A DNA stretch of 64,000 bases from Solimonas sp. K1W22B-7. GTDB taxonomy: Bacteria; Pseudomonadota; Gammaproteobacteria; Nevskiales; Nevskiaceae. Under the pieces are notes generated by a model, which saw nothing but the letters and a program-made list of their open reading frames with translations, was not told where the DNA came from and searched no databases. The position numbers and the translations under genes were made by a program. Below are positions 41,642 through 50,713 of the stretch, piece after piece. The DNA is taken from contig NZ_CP031704.1 of the NCBI RefSeq assembly GCF_003428335.1, positions 682,001 through 746,000 of the forward strand, given 5' to 3'. Every line of letters begins with the position of its first letter. The stretch's first letter is position 1.

Positions 41642-42472
41642 TCAGTGCACCAGCGCTTCCAGCCCTTCCGACATATGCGGCAGCGAGGGCATGTCGTGCA
41701 GCGCCGAGTCTTCCAGGCCCAGCGAGCGCAGGCGCGCCGTGACCACCGCCGGCAGCTGCGAGGGCGGGCTGCGGCGCCATTCGAACTCGCCGGCCATCCA
41801 GGCGCCCAGCGCCACCAGCTGGCCCAGGTTCCTGTCCGGGCCCTCGGGGGCGCCCTGCGACTCGCGCAGCGCCGCCACCATCGGCTGCGGGAAGTGCCAG
41901 CGCTCCGCCAGTGCGGCGGTGACGTCGACGTAGGTGAAGCCCAGGCGGCTGCGCTCGGCGCCGGTGCGGGCCTCGTCGTAGAACGGGCAGACCTGGTCCA
42001 GCGCCGACATCTCGGTGCCCATCACGCTGGCCGCCAGCGGCTCGCCCAGCGCGCGCATCAGGCCCACGGCGAAGGCGGTCTCGGCGTCGGCGTGCAGGGC
42101 ATGTGCCAGGTGCCGCGCGGCCACTGCCGAGTGCAGGCTGTAGCGCCAGAACGACTGCGCCGGGAACTGCGCCGGGAAGCGGATGGCGCCCGACAAGCCC
42201 ACCGACATCACCAGGTTGCGCGTGGCATGGGTGCCCACGAACACCACCGCGTCCTGCAGGCGGTTGACCGTGCCCTTGCGGTGGTAGAAGGCCGAGTTGG
42301 CCATGCGCAGCAGCTTGGCCGACAGCACCGGGTCGGCGCCGATCAGGCGCGACACCCGGCCGACGTCGGCCTCGGGCTTGTCGAACTCCACCATCAGGTC
42401 GCGGATCGCCTTGGGCACGGTGGGGAGGTTGTTGATGTGGTCCAGCAGGCTCTGGGCGTCGGCTACGGCCAT
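41642..42472 (-). CDS. HDOD domain protein
   Basis: A 276-aa protein consisting of one HDOD domain. LLDHINNLPTVPKAIRDLMV, VSRLIGADPVLSAKLLRMAN and RLQDAVVFVGTHATRNLVMS are the diagnostic helices of this catalytically inactive HD-like signalling domain. HDOD proteins regulate motility, biofilm or stress responses without known catalysis. GGAGA sits 6 nt before ATG42472; an ATG two codons earlier (42478) is possible. No partner signalling gene lies alongside. Confidence 0.9.
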   Translation of the reverse strand: MAVADAQSLLDHINNLPTVPKAIRDLMVEFDKPEADVGRVSRLIGADPVLSAKLLRMANSAFYHRKGTVNRLQDAVVFVGTHATRNLVMSVGLSGAIRFPAQFPAQSFWRYSLHSAVAARHLAHALHADAETAFAVGLMRALGEPLAASVMGTEMSALDQVCPFYDEARTGAERSRLGFTYVDVTAALAERWHFPQPMVAALRESQGAPEGPDRNLGQLVALGAWMAGEFEWRRSPPSQLPAVVTARLRSLGLEDSALHDMPSLPHMSEGLEALVH

Positions 42473-42660
42473 GGGCATTCTCCGGTGGGGCTTTTCTGGG
42501 GGTATCCGGAGACCTAGCGGCCCCGCCGCGGCGGGCTTGAGCCCCCAGTAGCTTGTATCTAGTGGCGGTGCAGCAAATGAGGGGCGGCCCCTCCGGGCGG
42601 GCGCCGGCCCGTGCAAAGGCTTATGCTGCGCACCCTCATTTACCCCACGAGTGCATTCCC

Positions 42661-42777
42661 ATGGCCACCACGGTCTACCGCCTGAACCGCAACAACCGCA
42701 TCGTCTCCAAGCGCTTCGCCCTGAAGAACCCGGAGAAGGTGACCGCCAAGCAGGCGCACCCGTCGCCGGCCAAGTAA
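42661..42777 (+). CDS. 38-aa basic microprotein
   Basis: MATTVYRLNRNNRIVSKRFA... : 38 residues, very basic (9 Lys/Arg), no hydrophobic helix. ATG42661 to TAA42777, followed within 16 bp by a strong intrinsic terminator (42793-42833), so it looks like its own short transcription unit. I do not recognise a family. Basic, ribosome- or nucleic-acid-associated microproteins look like this, but the function is unknown. There is no convincing Shine-Dalgarno sequence before the ATG. Confidence 0.55.
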   Translation: MATTVYRLNRNNRIVSKRFALKNPEKVTAKQAHPSPAK

Positions 42778-42792
42778 GGCCGCATTGAAAGA

Positions 42793-42833
42793 GGGTCGGG
42801 GCGGGCTGCCAGGCAGCCGCCCCGGCCCTTTTT
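42793..42833 (+). terminator. strong Rho-independent terminator after the microprotein
   Basis: GGGTCGGGGCGGGCTGCC pairs with GGCAGCCGCCCCGGCCC and is followed by TTTTT. Very stable GC-rich stem with a short loop. Confidence 0.85.
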
Positions 42834-42905
42834 CGTGGGCGGTCCTAGGGCCTATCCTCCGCTTCAGCCGTAACCGACAACAACGAAACCATAAGGGGAG
42901 ATTCC

Positions 42906-43535
42906 GTGCGCAGACTGTTCGCCGTGGCCGCATTCCTGCTTGCCTTGCCCTGCCAGGCCGCCGACTGGGACGACCAGGTGGTCCTGATGTCGCCGAATGC
43001 CGCCGCCTGCACGTTCTGGCAGCTGTCGCGCGCCAGCGACTTCAGCCGCAACACCATTACGCTGGACTGGGACCTGCTGGACCAGCTGGCGCGGGAGACG
43101 GCTGGCCAGCCCGGCACCAGCCTCGCTGTCGCCCTGGACCAGTGGGACCCGGCCAAGGGCACGCCCACCGGCGAGGCGAAGCACTACGGCAGCGCCGCCT
43201 ACTGCAGCATCGCCATCCGTGCGCCGTCCCCGCAAAAGCCGGCCGGCAAGGGCAAGAAGAAGGCCAGGGCCCCGGAGCCGGCCGCCAGCGGCGTCAGCAT
43301 CGCCGGGATCGCCTGCCATCGCCGCAATGGCGCCGGGCGCAGCAGTTTCGTGTTCGGTCGCAGCACGCAGCAGGCGAAGCGCGACGGCATGGTCCGCTAC
43401 AGCCACGCCTGCACCGAGGGCTGCGAGCAGGCGCCGTTCCAGAGCATCCATGAGCTGAGCATCGACGATGGCCCCGGCAATCCAGCGCACGAGAAGGACC
43501 TGGACGCCTTCTACAAGGCCTGCGCGCGCCGCTAG
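42906..43535 (+). CDS. hypothetical secreted protein
   Basis: A 209-aa protein with a clear signal peptide (RRLFAVAAFLLALPCQAA, cleavage near residue 19). A mature domain with several cysteines (SPNAAACTFW, YCSIAIRA, IACHRRN, HACTEGCEQ, YKACARR) is interrupted by a Lys/Pro-rich low-complexity loop (KPAGKGKKKARAPEP). It is probably a periplasmic protein stabilised by disulfides. Start GTG42906 has AAGGGGAGA upstream. The family is not recognised. Confidence 0.65.
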   Translation: MRRLFAVAAFLLALPCQAADWDDQVVLMSPNAAACTFWQLSRASDFSRNTITLDWDLLDQLARETAGQPGTSLAVALDQWDPAKGTPTGEAKHYGSAAYCSIAIRAPSPQKPAGKGKKKARAPEPAASGVSIAGIACHRRNGAGRSSFVFGRSTQQAKRDGMVRYSHACTEGCEQAPFQSIHELSIDDGPGNPAHEKDLDAFYKACARR

Positions 43536-43565
43536 ACTCTTCCGGCAGCCCCCACGGAGTACAGC

Positions 43566-43958
43566 ATGCAGGCCCCCCGCTCGCTCAAGGTCTTCACCCT
43601 GCTGTTCGGTCTGGTTGCGGTAGGCATCGGCGTCGGTGCCCTGATGGGCCTGGACGACCCGATCTACGCCAAGCTGCAGCTCCAGGGCGCCACGGCGCTG
43701 GACAACAACCTGCGCTTCTACGGTGGACTGTGGCTCTCGCTCGGTCTCATGGCGCTGTGGCTGGTGCCGCGCCTGGCTGTCGAGCGCACGCTGTTCCGCG
43801 CGATCTTCGTCGCCATCTTCGTCGGCGGCCTCGGCCGGGTGCTGTCGATGATCTTCGCCGGCATGCCGCCACCAGAGTTCGTTGCCTTCATGCTCCTTGA
43901 AATCATCGGCGCGCCGCTGGTGCTGTTCTGGCACCACCGCGCGCTGGCGAAGCGTTGA
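43566..43958 (+). CDS. DUF4345 membrane protein
   Basis: A 130-aa inner-membrane protein of the DUF4345 type: four helices, with LQGATALDNNLRFYGGLWLS and FVGGLGRVLSMIFAGMPPPE characteristic of the family (the N-R-x-Y-G-G core). The function is unknown. It is followed 19 bp later by the MOSC gene on the same strand; probably one operon. Confidence 0.85.
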   Translation: MQAPRSLKVFTLLFGLVAVGIGVGALMGLDDPIYAKLQLQGATALDNNLRFYGGLWLSLGLMALWLVPRLAVERTLFRAIFVAIFVGGLGRVLSMIFAGMPPPEFVAFMLLEIIGAPLVLFWHHRALAKR

Positions 43959-43977
43959 GCGCGCGCCAGCCGCCGCC

Positions 43978-44427
43978 GTGGGTTCGATCCGCCACATCTT
44001 CATCGCCCCGGCGCGCGGCGAGCCGATGCTGGAACTCGTCGAGGCCGAAGCCATCGCCGACGTCGGCCTGCGCGGCGACCGCTACGAGGATGCCGCCCAC
44101 CGCGAGTCGCCCGACTGCCAGCTCACGCTGATCGAGCTGGAAAGCATCGAGGCCTTCGTCGAGTCCACCGGCCTGCCCCTGGCACCCCAGGAGCCGCGAC
44201 GCAACCTCGTCACCTCCGGCGTGCGCCTCAACGGGCTTTGCGGCCAGCGCTTCCGTGTCGGCGCGGTGGAGCTGGAAGGGCTGGACCTGTGCGAGCCTTG
44301 TGGCTTGTTCGGGCAGCGCACCTACAGCGAGGCGGTGCGCTTCTTCGTCAAGCGTGGCGGGCTGCGCTGTCGCATCGTCACGGGTGGTGTGCTGCGGGTG
44401 GGCGACAGCATCGGCGACGCATCCTGA
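43978..44427 (+). CDS. MOSC domain protein
   Basis: A 149-aa stand-alone MOSC (Mo cofactor sulfurase C-terminal) domain: GDRYEDAAHRESPDCQLTLI, RRNLVTSGVRLNGLCGQRF and LEGLDLCEPC with the conserved Cys. MOSC proteins bind molybdenum cofactor or handle sulfur; the substrate is unknown. The start is GTG43978; the segment after it (GSIRHIFIAPARGEPM) matches the family's N-terminus. It overlaps the next gene (TGATG). Confidence 0.88.
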   Translation: MGSIRHIFIAPARGEPMLELVEAEAIADVGLRGDRYEDAAHRESPDCQLTLIELESIEAFVESTGLPLAPQEPRRNLVTSGVRLNGLCGQRFRVGAVELEGLDLCEPCGLFGQRTYSEAVRFFVKRGGLRCRIVTGGVLRVGDSIGDAS

Positions 44428-44849
44428 TGGCGGATCTCGCCGCCTACGGCGGCCTGTTCCTGTCGGCGTTGATCGCCGCCACCATCCTTCCCGCGCAGTC
44501 GGAGGCCGTGCTGGTGGGCCTGCTGCTCGGCGGCTACCCGCCGGCCGCGCTGCTGGCAGTGGCCACCGTCGGCAACGTGCTGGGCTCGCTGATCAACTGG
44601 CTGCTGGGCCGCGGCATCGCCAGGGCGGCGGCGCCGGAGCGGGGACCGGTGCTGGAGCGCGCGCAGCGCTGGTACCAGCGCTACGGCAAATGGTCCTTGC
44701 TGCTGAGCTGGCTGCCCGTCATCGGCGACCCGCTCACGGTGGTCGCCGGCATGCTGCGCGAGCCGTTGCCGATCTTCCTTCTGCTGGTTACCGTGGCCAA
44801 GCTGGGGCGCTACCTGGTGCTCACGGCGATCACGCTGGGCTGGAGTTGA
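44427..44849 (+). CDS. YqaA family (DedA-like) membrane protein
   Basis: A 140-aa inner-membrane protein of the YqaA/DedA (SNARE-associated) family. FLSALIAATILPAQSEAVLV, GNVLGSLINWLLGRGI and WSLLLSWLPVIGDPLTVVAG are the diagnostic helices with the acidic and Arg residues used in lipid or proton-coupled transport. Its start overlaps the MOSC stop by one base, so translation is coupled. Confidence 0.9.
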   Translation: MADLAAYGGLFLSALIAATILPAQSEAVLVGLLLGGYPPAALLAVATVGNVLGSLINWLLGRGIARAAAPERGPVLERAQRWYQRYGKWSLLLSWLPVIGDPLTVVAGMLREPLPIFLLLVTVAKLGRYLVLTAITLGWS

Positions 44850-44893
44850 AGGCTTTAGAATGCCGGGCTCCGTCATCCGGCCCCATCTCCGCC

Positions 44894-45238
44894 ATGTCCC
44901 TACAGTCCTTCCTGCAGCAGCTGCGCGAGCAGCCCCAGACCGTCGAATTCGCCGACACCGTCGCCGCCATCGAGGCGACGTACGCCTACACGCCCACCGC
45001 CTTCCGCAACGGCGAACTGGAGAACGCCGCCGGCCAGAACGGCGGTTCCTGCAAGATTTTCTCCTTCGCGAAGCTGCAGGGACTGAGCGAGGCGCAGACC
45101 CTGGCCTGCTTCGGCCGCTACTACCGCGAGGACGTGCTGCAGCACCCGGACGCCGCGGATCACCAGAACATCCGCAACTTCATGCGCAGCGGCTGGGCTG
45201 GCGTGGCCTTCGAGGGCGAGGCGCTGAAAGCCCTGTAG
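44894..45238 (+). CDS. HopJ type III effector family protein
   Basis: A 114-aa protein matching the HopJ family: VEFADTVAAIEATYAYTPTA, FRNGELENAAGQNGGSCKIF and CFGRYYREDVLQHPDAADHQ. The family is widespread in environmental proteobacteria without type III secretion and is probably a housekeeping protein; no secretion genes are here. A TAGAAT at 44856-44861 is a possible -10. It is convergent with the SnoaL-like gene, with 3 bp between stops. Confidence 0.88.
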   Translation: MSLQSFLQQLREQPQTVEFADTVAAIEATYAYTPTAFRNGELENAAGQNGGSCKIFSFAKLQGLSEAQTLACFGRYYREDVLQHPDAADHQNIRNFMRSGWAGVAFEGEALKAL

Positions 45239-45241
45239 GGA

Positions 45242-45745
45242 TCAGGAGCGCTTGCCGCCCAGTTCCCGGAAGGCGCCCAGCAGCGTGCGCAGCACCAGCA
45301 GGGCACCGGCCGGCCGCTTCCAGTTCACCCCGCCGAGCAACTGCCTGAGCATCGTCAGCACGTCGAAGTAGATGCGCTCGCAGACCAGCCGGTCGCCGTC
45401 GAAAATGAAGAACGCGGTCATGCGCACGCGGAAGCTCTGGCCGGTGGGCGGCAGTGCGCCGAGAGGCCCCTTGTGCGTGCCCAGCAGCCAGAACTCGCAG
45501 ATCACCGCGTCGTCGCTGTGGCGCAGCTGGATCATCTCGTGGCGCTGGTCCGGGAAGGCCTTGCGGGTATCGACGTAGTAGCGCATCACGTCCCTGTGCC
45601 CGTCGTGCACCACGCCGGTGGGCACCAGTTCGTAGTGCGGATGCGGGAAGGTGGCCAGCACCTTGTCGAACTCCTGGCTCACCTCGTCGGCGAAGTGATC
45701 CAGCACGAGTTTTTCCCTGCGGGCGCGTAAGGATTTGTCTGCCAT
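45242..45745 (-). CDS. SnoaL/NTF2-like fold protein
   Basis: A 167-aa protein of the NTF2/SnoaL cone fold: VLDHFADEVSQEFDKVLATF, GHRDVMRYYVDTRKAFPDQR, FWLLGTHKGPLGALPPTGQS and VRMTAFFIFDGDRLVCERIY (the E-x-IYFD end is typical of SnoaL-like polyketide/ester cyclases). Related proteins in steroid degraders are common. Enzymatic activity is not determinable. A short gap separates it from the LuxR-type gene upstream on the same strand. Confidence 0.8.
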   Translation of the reverse strand: MADKSLRARREKLVLDHFADEVSQEFDKVLATFPHPHYELVPTGVVHDGHRDVMRYYVDTRKAFPDQRHEMIQLRHSDDAVICEFWLLGTHKGPLGALPPTGQSFRVRMTAFFIFDGDRLVCERIYFDVLTMLRQLLGGVNWKRPAGALLVLRTLLGAFRELGGKRS

Positions 45746-45815
45746 GGAGCATCACCCCGGTTGAAGGAAGGTCCGGCGCTTCGCGGAGCGCCGCAACGAC
45801 TGAGGTTTGCGGCGG

Positions 45816-46139
45816 CTACCGCCGGAGAAACCCCGCTCCTGAGGGTACCCCGGTTCGCGACGCCATTGCACAGGCGCAGACCTGGCAGATAGCCACGGCC
45901 TCGATGAGTTTCTCCGCGCGTGCCTTCTGCAAGGCTTCCTCCCGGGAGGCCGCCCCGAGCTTCTGGTAGGAGTTCTTCAGATGCCAGCTGACGGTTCCAG
46001 GCGTAATGCCCAGTGCCTTCGCCACGCCCTTCACCGACAAGCCCCTTCCCGCCAGTTCGAGGATGTCGATTTCCCGTTCGGTCAAGGCCTGGGTCGCCCG
46101 GCGGGTGGGCTGTGCCGGGATGTGTCGCAGGGCATCCAT
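45816..46139 (-). CDS. stand-alone LuxR-type HTH regulator
   Basis: A 107-aa protein that is little more than a LuxR/GerE DNA-binding domain: LTEREIDILELAGRGLSVKG, ITPGTVSWHLKNSYQKLGAA and SREEALQKARAEKLI. It has no autoinducer or receiver domain, so it does not sense AHL itself. It could be the remnant of a MalT-type regulator or a GerE-like small regulator. GAGGAGGAAGAG immediately before ATG46139 fixes the start. Confidence 0.85.
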   Translation of the reverse strand: MDALRHIPAQPTRRATQALTEREIDILELAGRGLSVKGVAKALGITPGTVSWHLKNSYQKLGAASREEALQKARAEKLIEAVAICQVCACAMASRTGVPSGAGFLRR

Positions 46140-46242
46140 CTCTTCCTCCTCGTCAGGCCGATTCGGCCGGCACGCCGTCATCCACCGCCTGGCCGGGGCT
46201 TCCCGTTCAAGGCACGGCGGGCCTTGCGATGGAGGCCGCCGT

Positions 46243-47133
46243 TCAGTTCGACGTCCGCTGCGGCTCGCCAAGCAATGCGTTCAAGCCCTGCGCGACGGCA
46301 GTCATCCCCTCGACCGAGGGATGCAGCGGCGCGCCCATCAAGCCACCGGGAGGGTGCATGCCATTCATCCAGGGGACCTCGGCGCAGGCATCATGCCCCC
46401 GGGTGATGCGACCGGCATCCATCAGCAGGGCACCATGCCCCTGCGCTGCGGCGTAGGTAACCTCAGAGAGCTGCCCGGCGATATCGCGCATTCGCGCAAC
46501 CTGCGCCTCGCTCAAGCCAAGGCGCTCGCAGGTCCCGCTCTCCGGAAGAACGGTCTGATAGTTCACCAGCACGACCTGGGCGGCGGGCGCGCGACGGTGT
46601 ACTTCGTCGATGATGGCGACGAGCTGATTCAGCAGCTTCGGCAGGGCCTGCTCCATCGCTGCCATGCTGCGTGTCGTGCAGCCGCCCATGCTGCGTACGT
46701 ACCATGGTGTGCCGTCATCGCAGCCCATCGCCATCAGATTGGCCAGGTAGCCGATATCGTTGCCGCCGATGGTGACGGTGACGAGTTCGGTCTCTCCCGT
46801 CACTGCCTCAATCTGGGCGGGTTGCAAGGCCCGCCCACCCTCGAGGATGTCTTTTGTCGTGGCGCCACCACAACTCACATCCACCAGGGAAAGGCCGCGC
46901 AGTCTCGCGAGCTGATGCGCATAGTTGTCGCGTGAACGCGCACAGAACCAGGGGCTGTTCTCGGCCTCCTCGGTGATCGCCGGCCCGGCTGCGAAGGAAC
47001 TGCCCATGGCCACGTACTGTGGTCGCCCCTGTGTCGGGCGGCCTTCCAGGTAGAGGTGCAGCACCAGTGCGGTCACCAGAATCACCAGGACGGTGAGTGT
47101 CCAGCCCGCCATTCGAATCAGTTTTCTGCCCAC
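46243..47133 (-). CDS. SGNH/GDSL hydrolase, membrane-anchored
   Basis: A 296-aa esterase/lipase of the SGNH superfamily with an N-terminal membrane segment (WTLTVLVILVTALVLHLYL). Block I is YVAMGSSFAAGP (Ser46; the usual GDS is GSS), block III is IGGNDIGYL and the catalytic His is in GAPLHPSVEGM. Six cysteines in the mature part suggest disulfides. This resembles the periplasmic or secreted esterases of mycobacteria and Nevskiales. GTG47133 is chosen for GGGAGGG at good distance; ATG47112 would start inside the membrane helix. Confidence 0.82.
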   Translation of the reverse strand: MGRKLIRMAGWTLTVLVILVTALVLHLYLEGRPTQGRPQYVAMGSSFAAGPAITEEAENSPWFCARSRDNYAHQLARLRGLSLVDVSCGGATTKDILEGGRALQPAQIEAVTGETELVTVTIGGNDIGYLANLMAMGCDDGTPWYVRSMGGCTTRSMAAMEQALPKLLNQLVAIIDEVHRRAPAAQVVLVNYQTVLPESGTCERLGLSEAQVARMRDIAGQLSEVTYAAAQGHGALLMDAGRITRGHDACAEVPWMNGMHPPGGLMGAPLHPSVEGMTAVAQGLNALLGEPQRTSN

Positions 47134-47188
47134 CGGATGATCCCTCCCCTGAACTGCCTGCAGGCCGATCTTCATCGGCGCACGGGTC

Positions 47189-47857
47189 CTACACACGTAC
47201 CCGCTTCCCGGCGGGAGTTTTTCGGGCGGCAGGCGCTTTCTTCACGGTGCTGGCTTCGGTTGCAGGGAACCCATCCTTGATCTGCTGCATGGCAAATCGC
47301 AGCAGGCGTTGCAGGTCCACGGTCCCGCCGCTGTCCGTCCAGATCTCCATCATGCTGCGTGTACTGGAGAGGGCGGACGACACCAGGATGCGCGGACGAA
47401 GATCCTGAGGCTTGCAGGAGGGAAAGCGCGGGCGTATCGCCTCCGTCAGGGCAGGCTCGACGACGCTGGTCTGATACTGAAGCGCAATCCCCTGCAGTGC
47501 CCTGGAGCCCTGGATGGTCATGAACTGCTTCAGGACGATGGCGCCTTCGGCTGCGTACACCTGCAGCATCCGGTCAAACATCCACGACAAGGCATCCGCC
47601 GGCCCCAGCCCGGCGGGTGCAGCCTGCACAAACCCAAGCATCGCCTTCAGCCGGTTCTCATAGAACGCAAGGACGATGGCGGCGTTCAGCGAATCGAAGT
47701 ATCGAAAGAAAGTCACCCGCCCCACGCCTGCCCGATCGGCAATCTGGTCGACGGTAAAGCCATCCAGACCCTGCTGGTAGACGAGTTTTTCCGTGGCCGC
47801 GATCAGACGATCGCGGACCTCCTGTTTTTTGCGCTGCCGTGGAGAGATCTCATCCAT
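47189..47857 (-). CDS. TetR family transcriptional regulator
   Basis: A 222-aa TetR repressor. The HTH is at about residues 14-60 (VRDRLIAATEKLVYQQGLDG; AGVGRVTFFRYFDSLNAAIV). The C-terminal tail is Lys/Ala/Pro-rich (VKKAPAARKTPAGKRVRV), perhaps an extra nonspecific DNA contact. It lies 18 bp after a TonB-dependent receptor gene and before the SGNH hydrolase, all on the minus strand. The palindrome TGATACC-C-GGTATCA at 50714-50728, upstream of the receptor, is the best candidate for its operator. Confidence 0.88.
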   Translation of the reverse strand: MDEISPRQRKKQEVRDRLIAATEKLVYQQGLDGFTVDQIADRAGVGRVTFFRYFDSLNAAIVLAFYENRLKAMLGFVQAAPAGLGPADALSWMFDRMLQVYAAEGAIVLKQFMTIQGSRALQGIALQYQTSVVEPALTEAIRPRFPSCKPQDLRPRILVSSALSSTRSMMEIWTDSGGTVDLQRLLRFAMQQIKDGFPATEASTVKKAPAARKTPAGKRVRV

Positions 47858-47875
47858 TTTTCTGTAATAGCCTGC

Positions 47876-50530
47876 CTACCAGGTGTAGGTGACCTCGGCG
47901 CCGATCATGCGGGGCTCTCCCCAGAAGACCGCGCGATCGGCGTGCGGCAGGGTCGGGATGGTCGTGGTGATGTACTCCTCGTCCAGCAGGTTCTGAACGA
48001 ACAGGGCGAAGTTGGCGCTGCCGCGACGGAACTGGACATCGCTGAGGCCCAGGCGCGCATTGACGATCCCGAAGGACGGGATATAGGAAAGATCTTCGCG
48101 CCCGGGCAAGCCGCCGCCGGCGGTCCAGCCGGTATAGCTGTAGTTGACCGTGCCTCGCAGGACGCCCCAGGCCGATTCTTGCAGGGTGATGTCGGCGGCG
48201 GCCACGCCGGAGTGCTTCGGCGCAGAAGGGAACGGATACTGATCGGCCACGTTGTTGCCGTTGGCGTCGATCACTTCCAGGACGCGGGCATCGAGATAGG
48301 AGTACTCGGCGGAGAGCCGCAGCCAATCGGTAACGGCCGCAATCAGTTCCAGTTCGAAGCCACGCAGGCGGGCGTGGCCGGCGTTGCGGGCCTTGGTGTC
48401 GCCGAGCGTGCCGGCAATGAGGAAGTTGGTCTGCATGTTCTTCAGATCCGTGTTGAACAGGTCTGCATTGACGCGCAACCGGCCATCGAGCAGATCGCTC
48501 TTGATCCCGATCTCGGCTGCCGCAAGATCTTCCGGGGCAAAGCCGTCCACGAATCCGAATCCATAGTCGGTACCGTCGCTGGCCGGCCCCGAGTTCCCGT
48601 CGAGCTGGGGATCGCGGGTATTGAAGCCGCCACTGCGATATCCGGTGACGTACTTCGCGTAGATGTTCGCTTCCGGGCTCAGGTCGTACGCCGCGATCAG
48701 GGTGTATGAATTGTTGTCATAGGCGCGGCTGCCGCCGACATGGTCGAAGGGAGGCGCGCTCTGCAGCAGGCGGGCGAGGCCGAGGCCATTGAGATTGACT
48801 TCGAGATAGGTGTCGAGCCGGTAGCTCTTCCATGCCTCCCGCTTGTCCCTGGAGTGCCGGAATCCGGCCGTCAGATGCAGCTTCTGATCGAGCCAGTCCG
48901 GGGTCCAGGTCCCCTGGCCGAAGGCTGCGAAAGCGCTGTTCTCGGCGCCCGACTCTCTCTGGTTGAAGATGACCACACGCGGGCCCGCCAATGACGCGAC
49001 CTGGTTCACCAGATCGGGGAACAGGCGGTACAGCGCGTCAGCCTGCGCCGGCAGCAAGGCGGCGGTGGCCTGAAGAGCATAGGGCGACAGGTCGGTTGCT
49101 TCCTCCGTGAAGTAGAACGCCCCGATGATGTAGCGCAGGCTCTCGTCGAAGGCAGCGCCGCTGAGCTGCAGCTCATGGGACCACTGGCTCTGGTCGATCG
49201 TCGGCACCACCAGTGGCGAGGGCCCGCCGAAGGCGGCGCGTGCCGCGGGGCCGTCGTAGCGGTTGCTGTCCAGCCTGAATTCGGTTGAGCCGGCACCGCC
49301 GCCGAGATCGGTGTAGTAGTGATCCAGCAGGGAACGGTAGGCGCCGATGTACTTGAGCTCATGGTCGTCCATCGGAACCGTGAGGATCAGCGCATGACCC
49401 TGGATCCTGGTCCCGGACTCCTCCATCGGCAGTCCCGTGGCGAGCTTGTCCAGCCGATGAGGCGAATACACCGTATTCAATTCGCCGAACTCACGGATCA
49501 GGTTGGCGCTGCCCTTGTCGCTTTCCGGGCGCAGTACGGCCTGGATCATCTGCGAGTACAGGCTGATGTCGGTGAAGTCGAATCCATAGTCGATCTTCAG
49601 CCAGTCCTCGGGCAGCCAGCGTGCGTCAAAGCGGAATCCCAATGACTGGCGGTCGCCGAAATCGCCGCCGGGGCCGGTGTTTTCCACGTAGCCGTTCTGA
49701 CGCTTCATCATGACGCCGAACTTGACGGCGGCATCGTCGGACAGGGGCATGTTGATGGTGCCCTTGAAGCTGCCCAGGTCACGGTCGCCCAGGGTGCCGC
49801 TGAAGTGCATGGCGAATGCGTCGGGGTCCGGCTTCTTCGAAATCAGGTTGACCGCTCCGCCGGTGGTATTGCGGCCGTACAACGTGCCCTGCGGGCCCCG
49901 GAGAACCTCGATCCGCTCCAGGTCGGTCACGTCCAGCGCCAGGCCCGCGGACCGCGCGATGTAGACGCCGTCCATGTAGATGCCGACGGCGGGGTCCTGG
50001 GTGACCTGGGACTCGTTCAGGCCGATGCCGCGAATGAACAGCCGCAGCGTGCTGGCCTGCGTCGGAAAGGCCAGGACATTGAGACCCGGCACATTGCCCT
50101 GCAGGTCGTCGATTCCCGAAATTCCGCGCTGCTCCAGCATCTCCGCGTCGAAGGCCGCCATCGAGATGGGAGTGTCCTGGATCGACTCGGCGCGCTTCTG
50201 CGCGGTCACCACGATCTCCTCGATCCGGGGCTGATTCGGCGCCCGCTTCGATGGCGTCAAGGCGGGCAGGGGAACATCCGCGGATTCGACCGGCAGGGTT
50301 TCCAGCTCACCGGCGGCATCCTGCGGCGACGAGGCTGGCGCACTCGCGGGCGCGGTCACCGTGTCCTGCGACCGGGCCGTGCTTTCCGGCGGCGGGCCTT
50401 CTGCTTCCTGGGAGGAATCCGGAGACTTGAGCAGGTCGTCGAGGAAAGCATCGTCCATGGTCTCCTGCGCGAAGGCCATGACGGACCACAGGCACAGGGC
50501 AACAGACCCAACGAACTTCGGTGCTCGCAT
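47876..50530 (-). CDS. TonB-dependent outer-membrane receptor
   Basis: An 884-aa receptor. A signal peptide (APKFVGSVALCLWSVMAFAQ) is followed by an acidic linker, a TonB box (EIVVTAQKR), the plug domain (AEMLEQRGISGIDDLQGNVP; IEVLRGPQGTLYGRNTTGGA) and a 22-strand-type barrel ending in YTW at the C-terminus. The plug motifs are those of the sphingomonad/steroid-degrader type of receptors, not siderophore-specific. The ligand is unknown; sterol or other hydrophobic substrates are plausible by context with the TetR and SGNH genes. GGGGAGAAAAG precedes ATG50530. Confidence 0.93.
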   Translation of the reverse strand: MRAPKFVGSVALCLWSVMAFAQETMDDAFLDDLLKSPDSSQEAEGPPPESTARSQDTVTAPASAPASSPQDAAGELETLPVESADVPLPALTPSKRAPNQPRIEEIVVTAQKRAESIQDTPISMAAFDAEMLEQRGISGIDDLQGNVPGLNVLAFPTQASTLRLFIRGIGLNESQVTQDPAVGIYMDGVYIARSAGLALDVTDLERIEVLRGPQGTLYGRNTTGGAVNLISKKPDPDAFAMHFSGTLGDRDLGSFKGTINMPLSDDAAVKFGVMMKRQNGYVENTGPGGDFGDRQSLGFRFDARWLPEDWLKIDYGFDFTDISLYSQMIQAVLRPESDKGSANLIREFGELNTVYSPHRLDKLATGLPMEESGTRIQGHALILTVPMDDHELKYIGAYRSLLDHYYTDLGGGAGSTEFRLDSNRYDGPAARAAFGGPSPLVVPTIDQSQWSHELQLSGAAFDESLRYIIGAFYFTEEATDLSPYALQATAALLPAQADALYRLFPDLVNQVASLAGPRVVIFNQRESGAENSAFAAFGQGTWTPDWLDQKLHLTAGFRHSRDKREAWKSYRLDTYLEVNLNGLGLARLLQSAPPFDHVGGSRAYDNNSYTLIAAYDLSPEANIYAKYVTGYRSGGFNTRDPQLDGNSGPASDGTDYGFGFVDGFAPEDLAAAEIGIKSDLLDGRLRVNADLFNTDLKNMQTNFLIAGTLGDTKARNAGHARLRGFELELIAAVTDWLRLSAEYSYLDARVLEVIDANGNNVADQYPFPSAPKHSGVAAADITLQESAWGVLRGTVNYSYTGWTAGGGLPGREDLSYIPSFGIVNARLGLSDVQFRRGSANFALFVQNLLDEEYITTTIPTLPHADRAVFWGEPRMIGAEVTYTW

Positions 50531-50713
50531 TTCTTTTCTCCCCACAGCGTTGACGCCAGAGCAGCTCTCTCGGATTTCCCGGAACCCGGTCTCCTGCGCG
50601 GAAGACGCAAAAGGCCGACGCCGAAAATCCAGCGAGGTGTACGACGTGCTCTTGAGAATCCCCTCAGACCGGGTTCGGAACATCCCGATTCTTATGCAGC
50701 CATTGCAGCCATT

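Noticed and set aside
44894-45238. A type III secretion effector (HopJ)
   Set aside because: No secretion apparatus nearby, and this family is widespread in bacteria without type III secretion; kept as a family name only.
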